Positions 21,880 to 33,211 of a stretch of DNA of 64,000 nt are shown here, piece after piece. The stretch lies in NCBI GenBank assembly GCA_012934845.2, contig WNNJ02003675.1, positions 61,708-125,707 on the forward strand. The letters are read 5' to 3'. The notes under the pieces are model-generated. The model was not told the DNA's origin and did no database searches. It was given only the letters and a program-made list of their open reading frames with translations. A program made the translations under genes and the position numbers. This DNA is from Pomphorhynchus laevis. Lineage: Eukaryota > Acanthocephala > Palaeacanthocephala > Echinorhynchida > Pomphorhynchidae. Positions within the stretch are counted from its first letter, which is position 1, and every line of letters begins with the position of its first letter.

Positions 21880-22188
21880 GTATTGAGCCCCACTGTTATG
21901 TTGGGTCGAGGAATACGTGCCAAAACCTGATAATTAAGCAGTTAATTCTGATTACCTTCTTTAATCCTTATTCGAATACATTGTATATTATTTGTTAGTC
22001 AATTCATAATTGACTAACATAATTGAGTTTTATTTTAAATTTCTATTTGAAATTTCAAGTTGATATAAATTATTTAAATCTTATATAACAATTGTTTGTT
22101 ATTTATTATTATTAAATTATTAAAATTTATTTGTCGTTATTGTTAATTTATAAATAATATTAAATACGTAGACTCAGTTAGTTGATTT
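21880..22188 (-). repeat. Right terminal inverted repeat of the RT element
   Basis: Reverse complement of the left end: TACGTAGACTCAGTTAG at the outer side, TTAGTCAATTCATAATTGAC, and GTTGGGTCGAGGAATACG at the inner side. It has diverged more than the left end, with small indels. Similarity holds over the whole length. Confidence 0.8.
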
Positions 22189-22271
22189 GACTTGCTTGAA
22201 AATAAGCAGAAAAATAATGTTGTATCAATAATTTCAGTATTTCTGACAGAGATCGCATTACCGGGAAAACA

Positions 22272-22437
22272 AAGTACACAAGTAAATAACTTGTCAGTAG
22301 AACAAATTAGGGCAGCTAACTGGGTATGTATTTTATACGATATATAAATAAAGATAAATAATAAATATACGATTTTATAAAATTTATATTTATATCAAGT
22401 TATATTTTATAATATAAATATAATAAACTTGTCTTTT
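22272..22437 (+). repeat. Direct duplicate, copy 1
   Basis: ACACAAGTAAATAACTTGTC then AGTAGAACAAATTAGG, GCAGCTAACTGGGTATGT and an AT-rich tail. Nearly identical to 23590-23733. The CAGCTAACTG part resembles the outer end of the RT element's terminal repeat, so both are probably members or relatives of that repeat. Confidence 0.8.
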
Positions 22438-23225
22438 AATTTTTATAGTGGGCCTGTAAATGGTTCTATTTTACCACAAAGGCCACTCTAAATAAATTCT
22501 ATTCTATTCTATTAAGATAATAAATGATCTTGTTATCTTAATATTACTTAAAATATTACTTAATAAATGTCTTCAGACATTTATTACTTAATTCCTTTTT
22601 CATTTTTGAGTTGGCTCAATATTAATTGATAAAGTTAAATAAAGTCACATTTTTACACGGCAATTTTTAATTTAAATGAAACAAATAACATATGATACAT
22701 TATGATAATATCTTGTACTTAAATTAAATTAATTAAATTGATATTGATATTGAACTTCACTGATAAAACTTTACAAATAATCCAAATTGACGTACAATGG
22801 TTCGAATTATGCATCTACCAACAGTTTACAAATTTTATTTCAAGACACATTATTTTGTTTGATATTAAGTGTACTGGCAACGGTTGACCTTTCAATAAAG
22901 TACCACGTGCAAAGAAGAGTGCTAATAGTCAAAGTATTGAGAGCAAAGTATGTATAACATTGTGTTAAAATTTTTATTCAAAAACGTTTTTCATTAAAAA
23001 CTTTTTCTTTTATGTTATCAAAAGATAAATATAGTATATTTTCAATTTACTATTTATAAAAGCAAAATAAAAGCAAAATAATACAAATAATAATTTAAAT
23101 AATTAATAATTAATATAAAAAATATTTTAATATTTTCCATATATAAATATGGATATTTATATTTTCAACTTAGTTTAAATTTATTTTTAAATTAGTTTAT
23201 TTTATTAATTAGTAAATAATTAATT

Positions 23226-23484
23226 ATCACTCCATAAGGATGTTATGGAGTGATAAGTATACTATGTCATAAGTATATTACTATGTCATAGTAATATACT
23301 ATGACAGTGATACTATGACAGTGATACATAAGTATACTATGTCATAAGTATATTACTATGTCATAGTAATATACTATGACAGTGATATTAATTATCACTC
23401 CATAAGGATGTTATGGAGTGATAAGTATACTATGTCATAAGTATATACTATGTCATAAGTATATACTATGTCATAAGTATATTA
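23226..23484. repeat. Clustered palindromes and short tandem units
   Basis: TATCACTCCATAA, GGATG, TTATGGAGTGATA (13-bp arms) appears twice, near 23226 and 23392, and once in half near 23481. Between them ATACTATGTCATAAGT and its complement repeat many times. Each palindrome could form a cruciform. No coding capacity. Confidence 0.85.
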
Positions 23485-23589
23485 TCACTCCATAAGGATG
23501 GGTGAATTTAATCTTGGTAGAATAATATTATGAATTTAAATATTATAATTTTACATTTATTATTATACTTTTACAATTCTACATTACAC

Positions 23590-23733
23590 AAGTAAATAAC
23601 TTGTCAGTAGAACAAATTAGGACAGCTAACTGGGTATGTATTTTATACGATATATAAATAAAGATAAATAATAAATATACGATTTTATAAAATTTATATT
23701 TATATCAAGTTATATTTTATAATATAAATATAA
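23590..23733 (+). repeat. Direct duplicate, copy 2
   Basis: Matches 22272-22437 almost base for base, 1.3 kb downstream. Between the two copies lie AT-rich DNA and the palindrome cluster. It looks like a recent insertion or segmental duplication. Confidence 0.8.
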
Positions 23734-24143
23734 TTTTAATATTAATATTTAATTTTAATTTTAATATAAAGCACTACATTAAATTAGTAAATCAAAATTT
23801 AATAATTAGATAATAAATGAATTATTTAATGAATGTTTTTTCTTATAATGGGGAATTGTAAAAGTATAAAATATAATATTATTATATTATTATATTATAA
23901 TAGTATTAATATTCTATTAATATAATATAATATTATTAATAATAATATAATATTAATTCATAATATTAATTCATAATATTTTTTAGAAATCTGTGAACTT
24001 TGTTTTTTTGGTAATATGACCTCTATCAGAAATACTGAAACAATGTATTATTGATACGACATTATTTTTATGCTGATCTTATTTTTCTGATTATTTTCAA
24101 GCGTTTGATTATTTCTTCTTTTTTAATTCTATTTCTTATAAAT

Positions 24144-24620
24144 TTACAAAATATGAATAATATAATAATATAATAATCCTGATGACCTATATTTCTTATT
24201 CGTTTCATTTGTATATATAGGCTTGCGTTTAACCGGATTATTATAATAAAGTGGTTTTAATGTACATTTAAAAGCACTATATATGAACCTAGGTTTTATT
24301 GGATTTTTATGTAATTTTGGATTCCAATATAATATAGATATAGTTTTATTATCTGATTCAATTTTTATACCCTTTTTATCCATTATAGAACAGTGACTTG
24401 TTAACTGTTAGTATTAATTTCGATTACATTGCAATATTTTTTAAAGTGTGCTTTAATTACTTTAAGTATTTTATTCATATAGACAGAAAGTGGTTTTAAT
24501 GTACATTTAAACGCACTACATATGAACCTAGGTTTTATTGGATTTTTATGTAATTTTGGATTCCAATATAATATATGTATAGTTTTATTATCTGATTCAA
24601 CCTTTATACCCTTTGTATCT
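24144..24620 (-). mobile_element. Two Penelope-like RT fragments in tandem
   Basis: 24240-24383 and 24487-24620 each repeat the same piece of the RT gene (the segment encoding ILYWNPKLHKNPIKPRFI), also found intact at 20610-20745. The first has a different N-terminal continuation (YYNNPVKRKP). Both lack motifs A to C. Confidence 0.75.
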
Positions 24621-25379
24621 AATAAAGGGTATAAATAAATTTACATTTTTATACTATGAATAAATTTATATAATTTGAATAAATTTTTATAATATAAATA
24701 TAATTTTAATTTATAGAAATCAAGGAAAATCAAATACGAAAAGGATTATTCAATATTTCAATGGTATTTGCAATCATCTGGGAAAAGTTGTTACAGCTTT
24801 GTAACAATCAAAGCTGTAATTTCCGATTATATTAGAAAATCAGCTATCATAAAAACTAAATCCAATACGGCTTGGTTGTTCCATTGAATTTATACGACAA
24901 TTTGGTTTTCAAAAATATATAAATACGAATATAAAAGATTCTTTTAATAAATAAGCATTTATGAATAAATAAATTTAATAATTTCTTTGAAAAAGAATAT
25001 ATAAAATTATTTTTAAATATTTTTCTAGATTGTGGATATGCAACAAAATACAAATCCTGATTATAATAAAGATTATAATAAAGATCATTGATTTTATTTC
25101 AGTGATATTGTTTGTTTCTGGATTTAATACTATCAATTAAAAGAGTTAATCTACAATACATTTAGCGTTTGCTGGAGGCTCGTGAAAATATTTCCAATTT
25201 AAGAGTTTAACTTTTAACGATCTCTAAATGTTAAAGAATAATTGTTTCAAAAACAAATTTTTTCAAAAACATTTTTTAAATATTGTTTATTTGATATTTA
25301 TTCGAATGTGTTCATAGAATACGATATATATAATTCGAAAGAGCAAGTTTTATACGGTAAACCAATCCGATTAGATAAC

Positions 25380-25545
25380 TGAAAATATAAATAACCAATA
25401 AATAATAAATAAATAATAAATAATTATATAAGATTTTATACAATTTATATTTATATAAAGTTAAAATTTCAAATTGAAATTTAAAATAAAAATGAATTTT
25501 TATGAATTGACTAATAAATAATATACGACGTATCATCATCCGTAA
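25380..25545 (+). repeat. Partial Penelope-like terminal repeat
   Basis: AAGATTTTATACAATTTATA, then AAATTTAAAATAAAAATGAA and TATGAATTGACTAATAAATA, matching the middle of the terminal repeat. It stops where the GGAGGAAC block would be expected and is replaced by a short hairpin. Confidence 0.65.
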
Positions 25546-25571
25546 AGCATCCCATACCGGGATGCTTTACG
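25541..25571. repeat. Perfect 13-bp-arm hairpin
   Basis: CGTAAAGCATCCC, ATACC, GGGATGCTTTACG. It sits at the broken end of a terminal-repeat fragment. Function unknown. Confidence 0.8.
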
Positions 25572-25689
25572 TATTTTTATAATGTTTTATTTAAGTGTTC
25601 TGAATAAATTATTATAAAAAAATATTATTATTACATAAATATTATTACTAAGGGCGCATCAGCATGGTTGATGGTGATGTTGATACCCG

Positions 25690-26190
25690 ACACACAACTT
25701 ACATTCGAGAATGTCCAATGTTGTTTTTCGTGATGCTATATTGGCGAGATATGGTTCGTTTCCACCTGACGCTCTAGGAACGTGCCAATGCAGTGAATTA
25801 AATTTTATCTCCCACGCATTCTCATGTCCCCACAGAGGGCTGCCTTCAATGATACACAACGTAATTCGAGACTTCCTTGCAAATAAGCTGAGTGAAGTTT
25901 GTCACAACTTTCAAATTGAGCCACAATTAAGCCCTATTAAGGATGTGACATGTTTTCGCAATCGCACAACAACGATAGACAGGGAAGCCAAACTAGACAT
26001 TTAGTGCTCTGGCCTGTATGGAGATAGAACAGAGCGTACTTACGTCGATATCTGCATATTTAATGTTCACGCTCCTTCTAATTACTCCAAAGGTCTCGAA
26101 TCTTGCTTCGAGTTCCACAAATCGCGGAAGAAAAATAAATACCTTGAAAGTGTTACAGACATTGAACGAGACTCATTTATTCCTAAATGA
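25690..26190 (+). mobile_element. Fossil retroelement C-terminal nuclease-like module
   Basis: The plus strand encodes segments of the type FRDAILARYGSFPPDA, CQCSELNFISHAFSCPHRG and VIRDFLANKLSEVCHN. This Cys-rich plus nuclease-like module ends many retroelement polyproteins of corals, sponges and other invertebrates. The exact family (possibly a tyrosine-recombinase or other retroelement) is not settled. It is broken and truncated on both sides, and looks old. Confidence 0.5.
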
Positions 26191-27120
26191 TTGGATTTAG
26201 TGGATTTAAGTAAACGGATCAAAGATACAGAAGCGATTTTATTTAAGAGGGATGGATTATCATCAGGAAGAATGGTTGTTAGGATAGACCTAAAGGAATA
26301 TACATCATCATCGAAGCGAGATTGCGGAGAAGCATATTCAGGAAGCTTTAAGTTAGATATGATAATACAGCTATCGCGCGAAGGAAAACGATTACGTAGA
26401 TGTGGTGGATGAACAGAACTGGTAGGAGTCGAGGCAGAAGAGCAGATATAAGTGGAAATGACAGGGGTGCTCGATGGAGATTGAAGATAAGTTGGATAAT
26501 GTGTGACAGAAGTGGAGTGTTGAATCGGTTGATCGGAGATGTTACCGATCAACCGGTTACACCGGTTGCCGGTTGACGGGGGAAACAGAGTAAGGAGTAC
26601 GTGAAGCGAAGAAAACAGTATGATATGTATTTAGATGGCGGAGGAATAGGAATGAGGAGATACGAGATGAACAGCTTTACCGTTTGTATTGCTAGGATGA
26701 GGAAGATGAATGGAAGTTTTATCGTAAGTTGAACAAGGAATGTGTGTAAGAAAATGGTGAAGAATGGGATTATACGATGTGACAAAATGCAGGTTGTCAC
26801 TCGCATTTTGTTTAGAAGACGATTGAGAACGCGTAGTTTCAAAAAAGGGTATCTTGCGCCTTTCCTATTGTGAACTGTTTAGTGATAGTGATAGATTTTT
26901 TATATCCTCTTTTCCAAATATGGGTCGGTGTCAATGAGCTTACAATAACTGGATCTCCATTCTGGGGCGTATTGTTTAGCCCGTTTGAGGTGATCTCCTG
27001 AGGAATACGATCTGCATTCACTTTACAAGCTGGATCGAGATCCGCATTTGTACTGTCGCTGTGTAAGGCTCTATCCGGCTTATTCTCAGCACTGATCTTA
27101 CGTTAGTCAGCATTAGAAAA
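26189..27120 (-). mobile_element. LINE ORF1 fragment (CR1/L2-like), copy J
   Basis: A minus-strand frame (26552-26082) has SRDSCIIISNLKLPE, SPQSRFDDDVYSFRSIL and NKIASVSLIRLLKSTKS, the RRM-like ORF1 pattern of CR1/L2-type LINEs (IIISNLxE ... VxxIL ... VxRxG). Upstream frames at 26842-26549 and 27021-26839 are probably older parts of the same ORF. A second copy (28023-28300) ends at the same base (GATTGGATTTAGTG). Likely the ORF1 of the element inserted at 29905-32575, which lacks its own. Confidence 0.55.
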
Positions 27121-27699
27121 ACCACAGAAAAACGATCGATCTTTATATTGCAGCTGTTCGTTTATCTTAACCTTTATAATGCTTCAAACTTCACAACCAT
27201 CATACCCCACCTCGAGTTGAATTTATTCTCTTTCCTTCTTTTTCGTATTATTTTTGTTCCCGCCCATATGTAATTGTAGGTATGTGTGTAAATTGTAATC
27301 CAATTGTAATTATAAGGATTAATTAACTAAAAATTTGTTATTTATTGTAAGTAGTTATAACAAGGAATTATTTAAACTGCGATTTAGAATTATGTGAAGC
27401 AGGAGCTTTTTATTAATCTCGGTGGACAAGATTTTCCGATCGCTTCGCTCGAGGAACTGAAATCTAGAACTGAAATTTGGAACTGAAATCTGGAATGTAT
27501 TTTATTATCTCAGAAACTTTTTTATGTTACCTATTAGGGGATATTTTACGATTACGTATTTTATTTCATAATTATTTTTTAATATAATAATATAAAAAAT
27601 ATATTTCATAATTATTAAAAAATATAATAATTATTAATAATTATTATAATAATTTATAATTTATAAATAATTATACAATTAGAATTTAAATAACGATTC

Positions 27700-27990
27700 A
27701 ATTCATTATTAAAATTTAAAATAAAAGTCAATTGCTATGAATTAACTAAAAAATAAGATACGATATTACCAAGCAAAGTCCACCAGTCAATAATAACTTA
27801 TCAGTAGAACAAGTTATATCTAACTGAGTCTACGTATTTTATACTAATAAAAATAAAGATAAATAATTATAAATAATAAATAATTATAAAAAATGTTATA
27901 CATTTAGAATTAATATAACAGTACAATTTATTATTATACTTTAAAATAAAAATCAAATTTTATGAATTGACAAATAAATAACAGATGTAT
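27700..27990 (+). repeat. Two partial Penelope-like terminal repeats
   Basis: 27710-27770 has TTTAAAATAAAAGTCAATTG and TATGAATTAACTAAAAAATA. 27823-27990 has TATCTAACTGAGTCTACGTA and TATGAATTGACAAATAAATA. Same blocks as at 19228-19550, arranged in tandem. The second adjoins LINE fragment K. Confidence 0.7.
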
Positions 27991-28022
27991 AAAAACGATT
28001 TTCATGAGTGTAGGTATGAGAC

Positions 28023-28300
28023 GATTGGATTTAGTGAATTTGTTTAAACGGATCAAAGATACAGGAGCGATTTTATTGAAGAGAGATGACTTATCATCAG
28101 GAAGAATGATTGCCAGGATAGACCTGAAGGAATATACATAATCATCGAAGCGAGATTGTGGAGAAGCAGATTCAGGAAGCTTTAAATTAGATATGATAAT
28201 ACAGCGATCACGCCAAGGAAAACGATTATGTGGATGTGGTGGACGAACAGAGCTGGTAGGAGTAGAGGCAGAAGCATCTACTCCTACAAGAGGAGGAGAA
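28023..28300 (-). mobile_element. LINE ORF1 fragment (CR1/L2-like), copy K
   Basis: The minus strand reads PHNRFPWRDRCIIISN, SPQSRFDDYVYSFRSILA and LFNKIAPVSLIRLNK, clearly the same ORF1 as at 26189-26552. It stops at GATTGGATTTAGTG exactly like that copy, and is cut on the other side by the 5' end of the CR1-like LINE. Confidence 0.6.
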
Positions 28301-28435
28301 CGAAAAAATAAAAAAAAGAACGAAAAAATAAAAATACTCAAAACCATCGCGTTACAACGATTTCAACGATTTTTACAACGATTAATACGATTTCAACAAT
28401 TGCAATAATTTCGATAGTTTTAATACACGACCAAT

Positions 28436-28807
28436 ATGGCCAAAAAGAAGCGTGTGCAGTCATCAGTCGAAGTCTTGAACTGCGAATCAAATCAAGTACA
28501 GTGTTCCAAACCAGGATGTGATATTTGGACATCAGTAACCGGTACAACTAATCAACTTATCGATCTCAAGATGAAAACATTCCTATGCGGCTACTGTGCG
28601 TCAGCTGAACTGGACTCACTACGTGCCATGATTCAAAAAAAACTCAAAACAGCCAAGCCTGCACACATAAAAATTATTCCAATAAAGATACACTTTTCTC
28701 GCCAATACAATATAATAATGACGGTCATGATACTAGACAGCAATCAACTCTATGCATTTATGACAATGATATTTTATTGTCTAACAATTTTGAGTCGTCG
28801 GCGGTAA
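28436..28807 (+). pseudogene. CR1-like ORF1, N-terminal zinc-finger part
   Basis: Begins MAKKKRVQSSVEVLNC. Cys residues in VQCSKPGCDIW and FLCGYCASAEL form a PHD-type zinc-finger pattern followed by a helical region (LRAMIQKKLK). CR1 ORF1 proteins start with such a finger and bind RNA. The frame is lost at about residue 75-120; a second piece continues at 28777-28968 (NNFESSAVINQCKLNYM). Confidence 0.6.
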
Positions 28808-29273
28808 TTAATCAGTGTAAATTGAATTATATGGGAAATTGTGCAGAAGATAAAACCGACGAGGGAAATTGTGTAGAACAAATTCTACCAAGAACACCTA
28901 AAGATAACCAGCTTTTACAATTTCCGGTGGGTGTTTCAGCATCAGTTGTCAAGTCGGTATTGAAATGACTCGAACCAGAGTCCAGTGCTCAAAGTGGGGA
29001 TGACATCATATCTAGGTCATTCATAGAGGAAAGCAACGAGCGAAATTGTACAGATGATAGTAGTAATAATCGATACACCTCCCTAGACAAACCCGTTAAA
29101 GTGAACTATCGTAATACAAATGTCCATTTAGATGGGACCCAGAAGCGACTGTTGATTCCACGAGATAGAGCTATAAAAATGGCCAATATTGTTGAGTCGT
29201 CAGCAATAAATAATCAACATAGGTTGAATGACGACCTCGATAAAGTTATTGTGATTCGCAATTTATAACATCC

Positions 29274-29531
29274 TTGAAAGTAGTTTCCCTCTTTCGCATA
29301 GGCAAATCTGATGATACAAATGCGAAACCTCGCTTGTTAAAAATAGTATTCAGTGACAAAGAGTACGTTAATGTTTTATTAAGAAAATCTTATAGACTTA
29401 GTGGTACTGGCATTAGATTACTTAGAGACTTAGACCCGTCAGATAGAGAAAAGTTAAAGCTGGCTAAGATTGAGCTTCAAAAAAGACTCAAAAGTGGGGA
29501 GCAAATCTTAGGATTCAAAATTTTCAAGTAG
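29274..29531 (+). pseudogene. CR1-like ORF1, C-terminal part
   Basis: SLFRIGKSDDTNAKPRLLKI, then FSDKEYVNVLLRKSYRL and LLRDLDPSDREKLKLAKIEL. The RIGK ... RPLKIVFSS pattern closes ORF1 of CR1-type LINEs. The ORF stops at 29529-29531. The frame leading into it is disrupted before 29274. Confidence 0.65.
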
Positions 29532-29720
29532 TGCGACGCCGCCCTCGTGTGTTTTGGACAATGTTACCCTCACACGACAAAATTTCACATGCATTAGACC
29601 TCTCGAGCTGCGTCGCACCTATCAAAGGAATAACGAAAGTCCATATGTAACCAATATACCAAATACTTATTGTGAAAAATTTGTGTTATATAAATAACAT
29701 GTTCAAAGTCTCCTGCCAAA

Positions 29721-29903
29721 ATGGTAGAGGTTTCGCTACTTGCTGGAGAGAATAATGCTAGTCTCCTGGCATTCAGTGAATCTTGGTTGAATTATAACAT
29801 TGATGACTCAGAAATTGCAATTTCCGGTTACAGCTCATACCGTTGTGATCGTGTTAATGTCAGAGGTGGCGGTGTAGTCATATACGCGCGAGATAGTATT
29901 ACA
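29721..29903 (+). pseudogene. CR1-like endonuclease, first part
   Basis: ASLLAFSESWLN, then GYSSYRCDRVNVRGGGVVIY: the SETWL and R...RGGGVxxY blocks of the APE endonuclease. Reading ends where the second LINE begins (29905). The remainder resumes beyond 32575. Confidence 0.75.
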
Positions 29904-30004
29904 TAATAATACAATAATTTATTTAACGTGGCAAATGCGTGCAAAATGCACGCTTACATGACCACTAACAAACAAAAAGAACATCAAAAGTCACAGATAA
30001 TTAG

Positions 30005-30499
30005 TTAATTCTTGAAATGGAATTGGATTTGGCGTTTGAAGTACAGCATAGATGTTGATTGGCGGATATGAATAGGCAGCTGATTCCACAAGAGAGGAGC
30101 AGCCACAACGAAGGAGCGGAAGTCAAAAGAGGTAGAGTAGATTGGGACATGTAAAAGAAGGGAATTACGGGAACGCAGAGCACAAAACACAGTACGAGAA
30201 TTGTCGAAAAAAGGAAGGTTGAGAAATGAAGGGGTATGATACGTTATAAGGCGAAAAGCAATGATAAGAAGACGAATTTGAACATGAAAATAAATGGTAG
30301 GCCAATCAAGAGAAACAAGATAGTGGGATGTATGATCGAAACGACGAAGACGGAGGAGAACTCGGACGGCAACGTTGATGATGCGTTGTAACGGAAGAAG
30401 AGTGGATTTAGGTGAGTTGGAAAACAGACTAAGACAGTAATCAAGTCTTGAGAAAAGAAGAGAAGATATGATAGTCATACAAGAAGGGAAATCGATCAA
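30005..30499 (-). pseudogene. Element I, RT C-terminal region
   Basis: MIDFPSCMTIISSLLFSRLD, then LLPLQRIINVAVRVLLRLRR, YHTPSFLNLPFF and SFVVAAPLLWNQLPIHIRQS, the thumb and C-terminal domain typical of CR1/L2-type LINEs, ending in a TAA at the expected place. Lies in frame order after the RT piece at 30509-31045. Confidence 0.75.
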
Positions 30500-30508
30500 T
30501 CTACGAAC

Positions 30509-31045
30509 TTAACGGAGATTGCGGAGTATCAAGGTAGATGAGCGTACTTTATCACTAACGAAAGGTTTAAGTGAAAGTTGGTTGTCGAAATGAAAGCCTA
30601 GGAAAACGAGATTATCAACGATAGGAAGAATTGTAGAATTTAATGATACGGAAGGAGGTTCTACGCCAAAGCTTCGAGATAGGATCCACATAATTTTAGA
30701 TTTTTTAGGATTTAGAGAAAGGCGAAGGGAAGAAAGATGATTGGAAATTGAGACAAGACAACTGGAAACAGAAACACTAATATCATGAATACGATAAGCA
30801 GGTGCGTGAGCATAGATGAGAATGTCATCAGCATATTGCATAACATGGAAGTTAAATTTATGAGAAATCGAAGACAAGTCACCGAGAAGAAGAGAGAAAA
30901 GCATAGGGCCTAATACGGAGCCTTGTGGAACACCGGTCTGAATGGATGAAGGATGAGAGAGAAGAGTTAGAATAGACGCGAAATGTACGGTTTGATAGAT
31001 ATGAAGAAAACCATGATACAGTGGGTAAAGAGAAGCCATAATCAT
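30509..31045 (-). pseudogene. Element I, RT palm (motifs B to E)
   Basis: Motif B QTGVPQGSVLGPMLFSLLL, motif C VMQYADDILIYAH with both aspartates, then LNPKKSKIMWILS and VFLGFHFDNQ. The frame overlaps the preceding RT piece, showing a frameshift near 31040-30880. Confidence 0.85.
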
Positions 31046-31469
31046 GACGAAGGCGATATAGAAGAATCAAGTGATCGACGATGTCAAAAGCAGACGATAG
31101 ATCAAGAGAAACTATGACACTACATAATTTATGATCGCGCGAGATGAGTAAGTCATTATAAAATTTAAGACAGGCAATTTCAGTAGAGTCATTAGAGCGA
31201 AAAGCGGCTTGGAAGGGAGGAAACAAGTTAGATGAAAAGAAATATGTATTAACTTGCTTGAGAAAGAGACGCTCAAGGAGTTTAGAGAGGGTTGGGAGAA
31301 GTGAGATTGGACGGTACGAAGATGGTAGTGAAGAGTCGAGAGATTGCTTTTTGATGAGAGGACGAACAGTGGCGCATTTCCAGATGGAAGGAAATGTACG
31401 GCTAGGGATGGACGAGTTGAACAATGTGGTTAGGAAGGGTGAGATAGAGGAGCAGATATTTTTAAGCAA
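30879..31469 (-). pseudogene. Element I, RT fingers and motif A
   Basis: WKCATVRPLIKKQSLDSSLP, SYRPISLLPTLSKLLERLF, then FQAAFRSNDSTEIACLKF and motif A VIVSLDLSSAFDIVDH. The order of RT blocks is normal for the CR1/L2 group. A frameshift ends it after FIHSD. Confidence 0.82.
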
Positions 31470-31988
31470 GTGAGTGGGAATTGGGTCAGAAGGAGAGGTT
31501 TATTAGGTAATGACAGCAGAACCGAAGAAACTTCATCAGACTAAACGGGAAGAAGGTGGAATAGTTCTGGGAGGGAAGTATTTAAAGAGAATAGTGGTTA
31601 CAAGGGGGCTACGGGTAGTAGGGAAAGTAAATTAGATAGCTTAGTTTGTAGATAAGAAGAAAATTCGTCAGAATTTATAGTACAAGAAGTAGATGATCGT
31701 GGAAGAATTGAGTTTAAGATTTTTTAATGAGATTTAGAGTTGGAAGATGACTCAAATTGATTTCGCCAAAAGATAGTACGTTTAGTACGTATAAGAATAA
31801 GATGTAAACGACGTAGAGGAAAGTAGGAATCACGGAGATTTGGAGGGAGTGAGTTGGGAGAACGTTTAAGAAAGCGATTATACACACGAAAAGAGTGACG
31901 GAGTCAACGCTTAGAAAGACTACAGTCAGAATCGAACCAGGGAGCGTGGCGCAAGCGCTGAGAGCGTCGGAGTCGACTAGGCAGAAGT

Positions 31989-32501
31989 TTATTGATGATA
32001 GGACATAAGTTCAGAATCAAACAGAATGCAGAGATCATCGGGAGAGAGATAGTTAAGAGGAAGTGAAGAGTGAAGGATTAAGGCTGTGCAGAGAATAGGG
32101 ATATCGAGAAGTTTCCAGGGTCGACTTGGTGTGGATATTGGTGGAGGCGGAGAAGGAGGATGGGGACGAGTAAGAGTAAGAGTGACAAGGAAATGATCGG
32201 ACAAACCGGGATCAGTAATTGACAAGGAAGTATAGTCATTGAAGCAGATAGGGACAGCAATGATGTCGAGAGCACCGCCGAGAATATGAGTTGGGCTTGT
32301 TGAAAGTAATTTATAGTTAAAATCAGAAAAAAGATTAGTTAAAGTGATAGAGTCAGAGTCAGCCGGGCGATCAAGACGAATGTTAAAGTCACCGAGAACA
32401 AAAGAAGGAGTATAAGACAATGAACAGTGAGACATAAGATCTGCAAGGTCGTTAAAGAAGATACGTGAGGGAGCAACGGAACCTGGACGGTATACAATCA
32501 C
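31989..32501 (-). pseudogene. Element I, endonuclease C-terminal half
   Basis: VYRPGSVAPSRIFFNDLADL, FVLGDFNIRLD with the catalytic DFN, THILGGALDIIAV and DPGLSDHFLVTLTL with the SDH catalytic block. The N-terminal catalytic residues are absent, in line with 5' truncation. Confidence 0.8.
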
Positions 32502-32579
32502 AAGTTCTAGAGGGAAAGGAGTTGATAATATGCATATGAGTAATTCGAACGAGGTGTAACGGATGTTTCCTATATCACG

Positions 32580-33211
32580 ATAATGAGGATATTAGTTACC
32601 AATCCCTATAGTGTCGTTTTGAAAGCCCTGATTCCTCTGTTGTCATTGGACTTGTGTACAGAAGTCCTATGGCATCCACCAAACGCCTCCAGAAAGATTT
32701 TGAACGGTTTGCCTCTTACGAAAACTTAATATTACTTGGGGACTTTAATATGCCTCGTATAGACTGGTTTACTTATTTCCGTTTGAGCAGCTGTGATTGG
32801 GAATCTTCTGAACTACTCGATTTATAAAACGAGCTGAATTACTTTCAGTACGTAAATCAGGACACTCGTTTCAGAGGCTCTTCTAGATGTCTATTAGATT
32901 TATGTTTGTCTAACCATGATCTACCGATAAATATTGACTACATACAAGCCATAGGCAATAGTGACCATTGTAGTATGTTAATTCGCTTTCCATTCGTTCT
33001 GCCTTCCATAAACACTTGTCACATCGAGCTTAACGTTTTCATAACCGATTATAGCGCAATCGGTAAGCACCTTGATCGCGTTGTTTGGCTTGACCCATTT
33101 GTGATCGGATTGGAATGTGCATGGCGGTTTTTTCGAGATACTCTTGCTTATCTTCTAGACATATATGCGCCTTTACGTGCTTCACGCCTTCGTAAATACA
33201 ATAAGCCGTAG
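32580..33211 (+). pseudogene. CR1-like endonuclease, second part (element H)
   Basis: SSVVIGLVYRSPMAS, NLILLGDFNMPRIDW, SRCLLDLCLSNHDLP and IGNSDHCSMLIRF give the YRSP, GDFN, LD and SDH endonuclease blocks in order. A TAA lies after LLDL (about 32825). This picks up where 29903 leaves off. Confidence 0.8.

Larger units (their letters stand above)
19228..22188 (-). mobile_element. Penelope-like RT element bounded by long terminal inverted repeats
   Basis: A 2.96-kb unit. Left and right ends are the same sequence of about 310-330 bp in inverted orientation. Outer ends are AAATCAGCTAACTGAG and its near-complement; inner ends are ACCCAACATAGCAG with GGGGCCAAATAC and the matching block. Between them a minus-strand RT gene fills the unit. 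Both ends being present makes this the most complete copy of the family in the window; other copies at 10195-11400, 24144-24620 and 54708-55870 are partial. The coding part has a handful of frameshifts. Penelope elements are known to have terminal repeats in direct or inverted order, so this fits that group, but its clade is not certain. Confidence 0.8.
29905..32575 (-). mobile_element. CR1/L2-like LINE (element I) nested in element H
   Basis: A 5'-truncated minus-strand LINE. From 32501 down it holds the second half of an APE endonuclease, then RT, then a C-terminal region ending at 30005; the tail is AAATAAATTATTGTATTATT (about 29930-29905). It splits the endonuclease of element H, so it is the younger insertion. 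Missing are ORF1 and the endonuclease N terminus; pieces of a matching ORF1 lie at 26189 and 28023. Several frameshifts are present. Confidence 0.8.

Noticed and set aside
23226-23484. CRISPR-like repeat array
   Set aside because: Spacing is irregular, the between-repeat parts are themselves repeats, and the genome is eukaryotic.
25711-26004. A host nuclease gene
   Set aside because: It is truncated, flanked by repeat fragments, and resembles retroelement polyprotein ends rather than host proteins.
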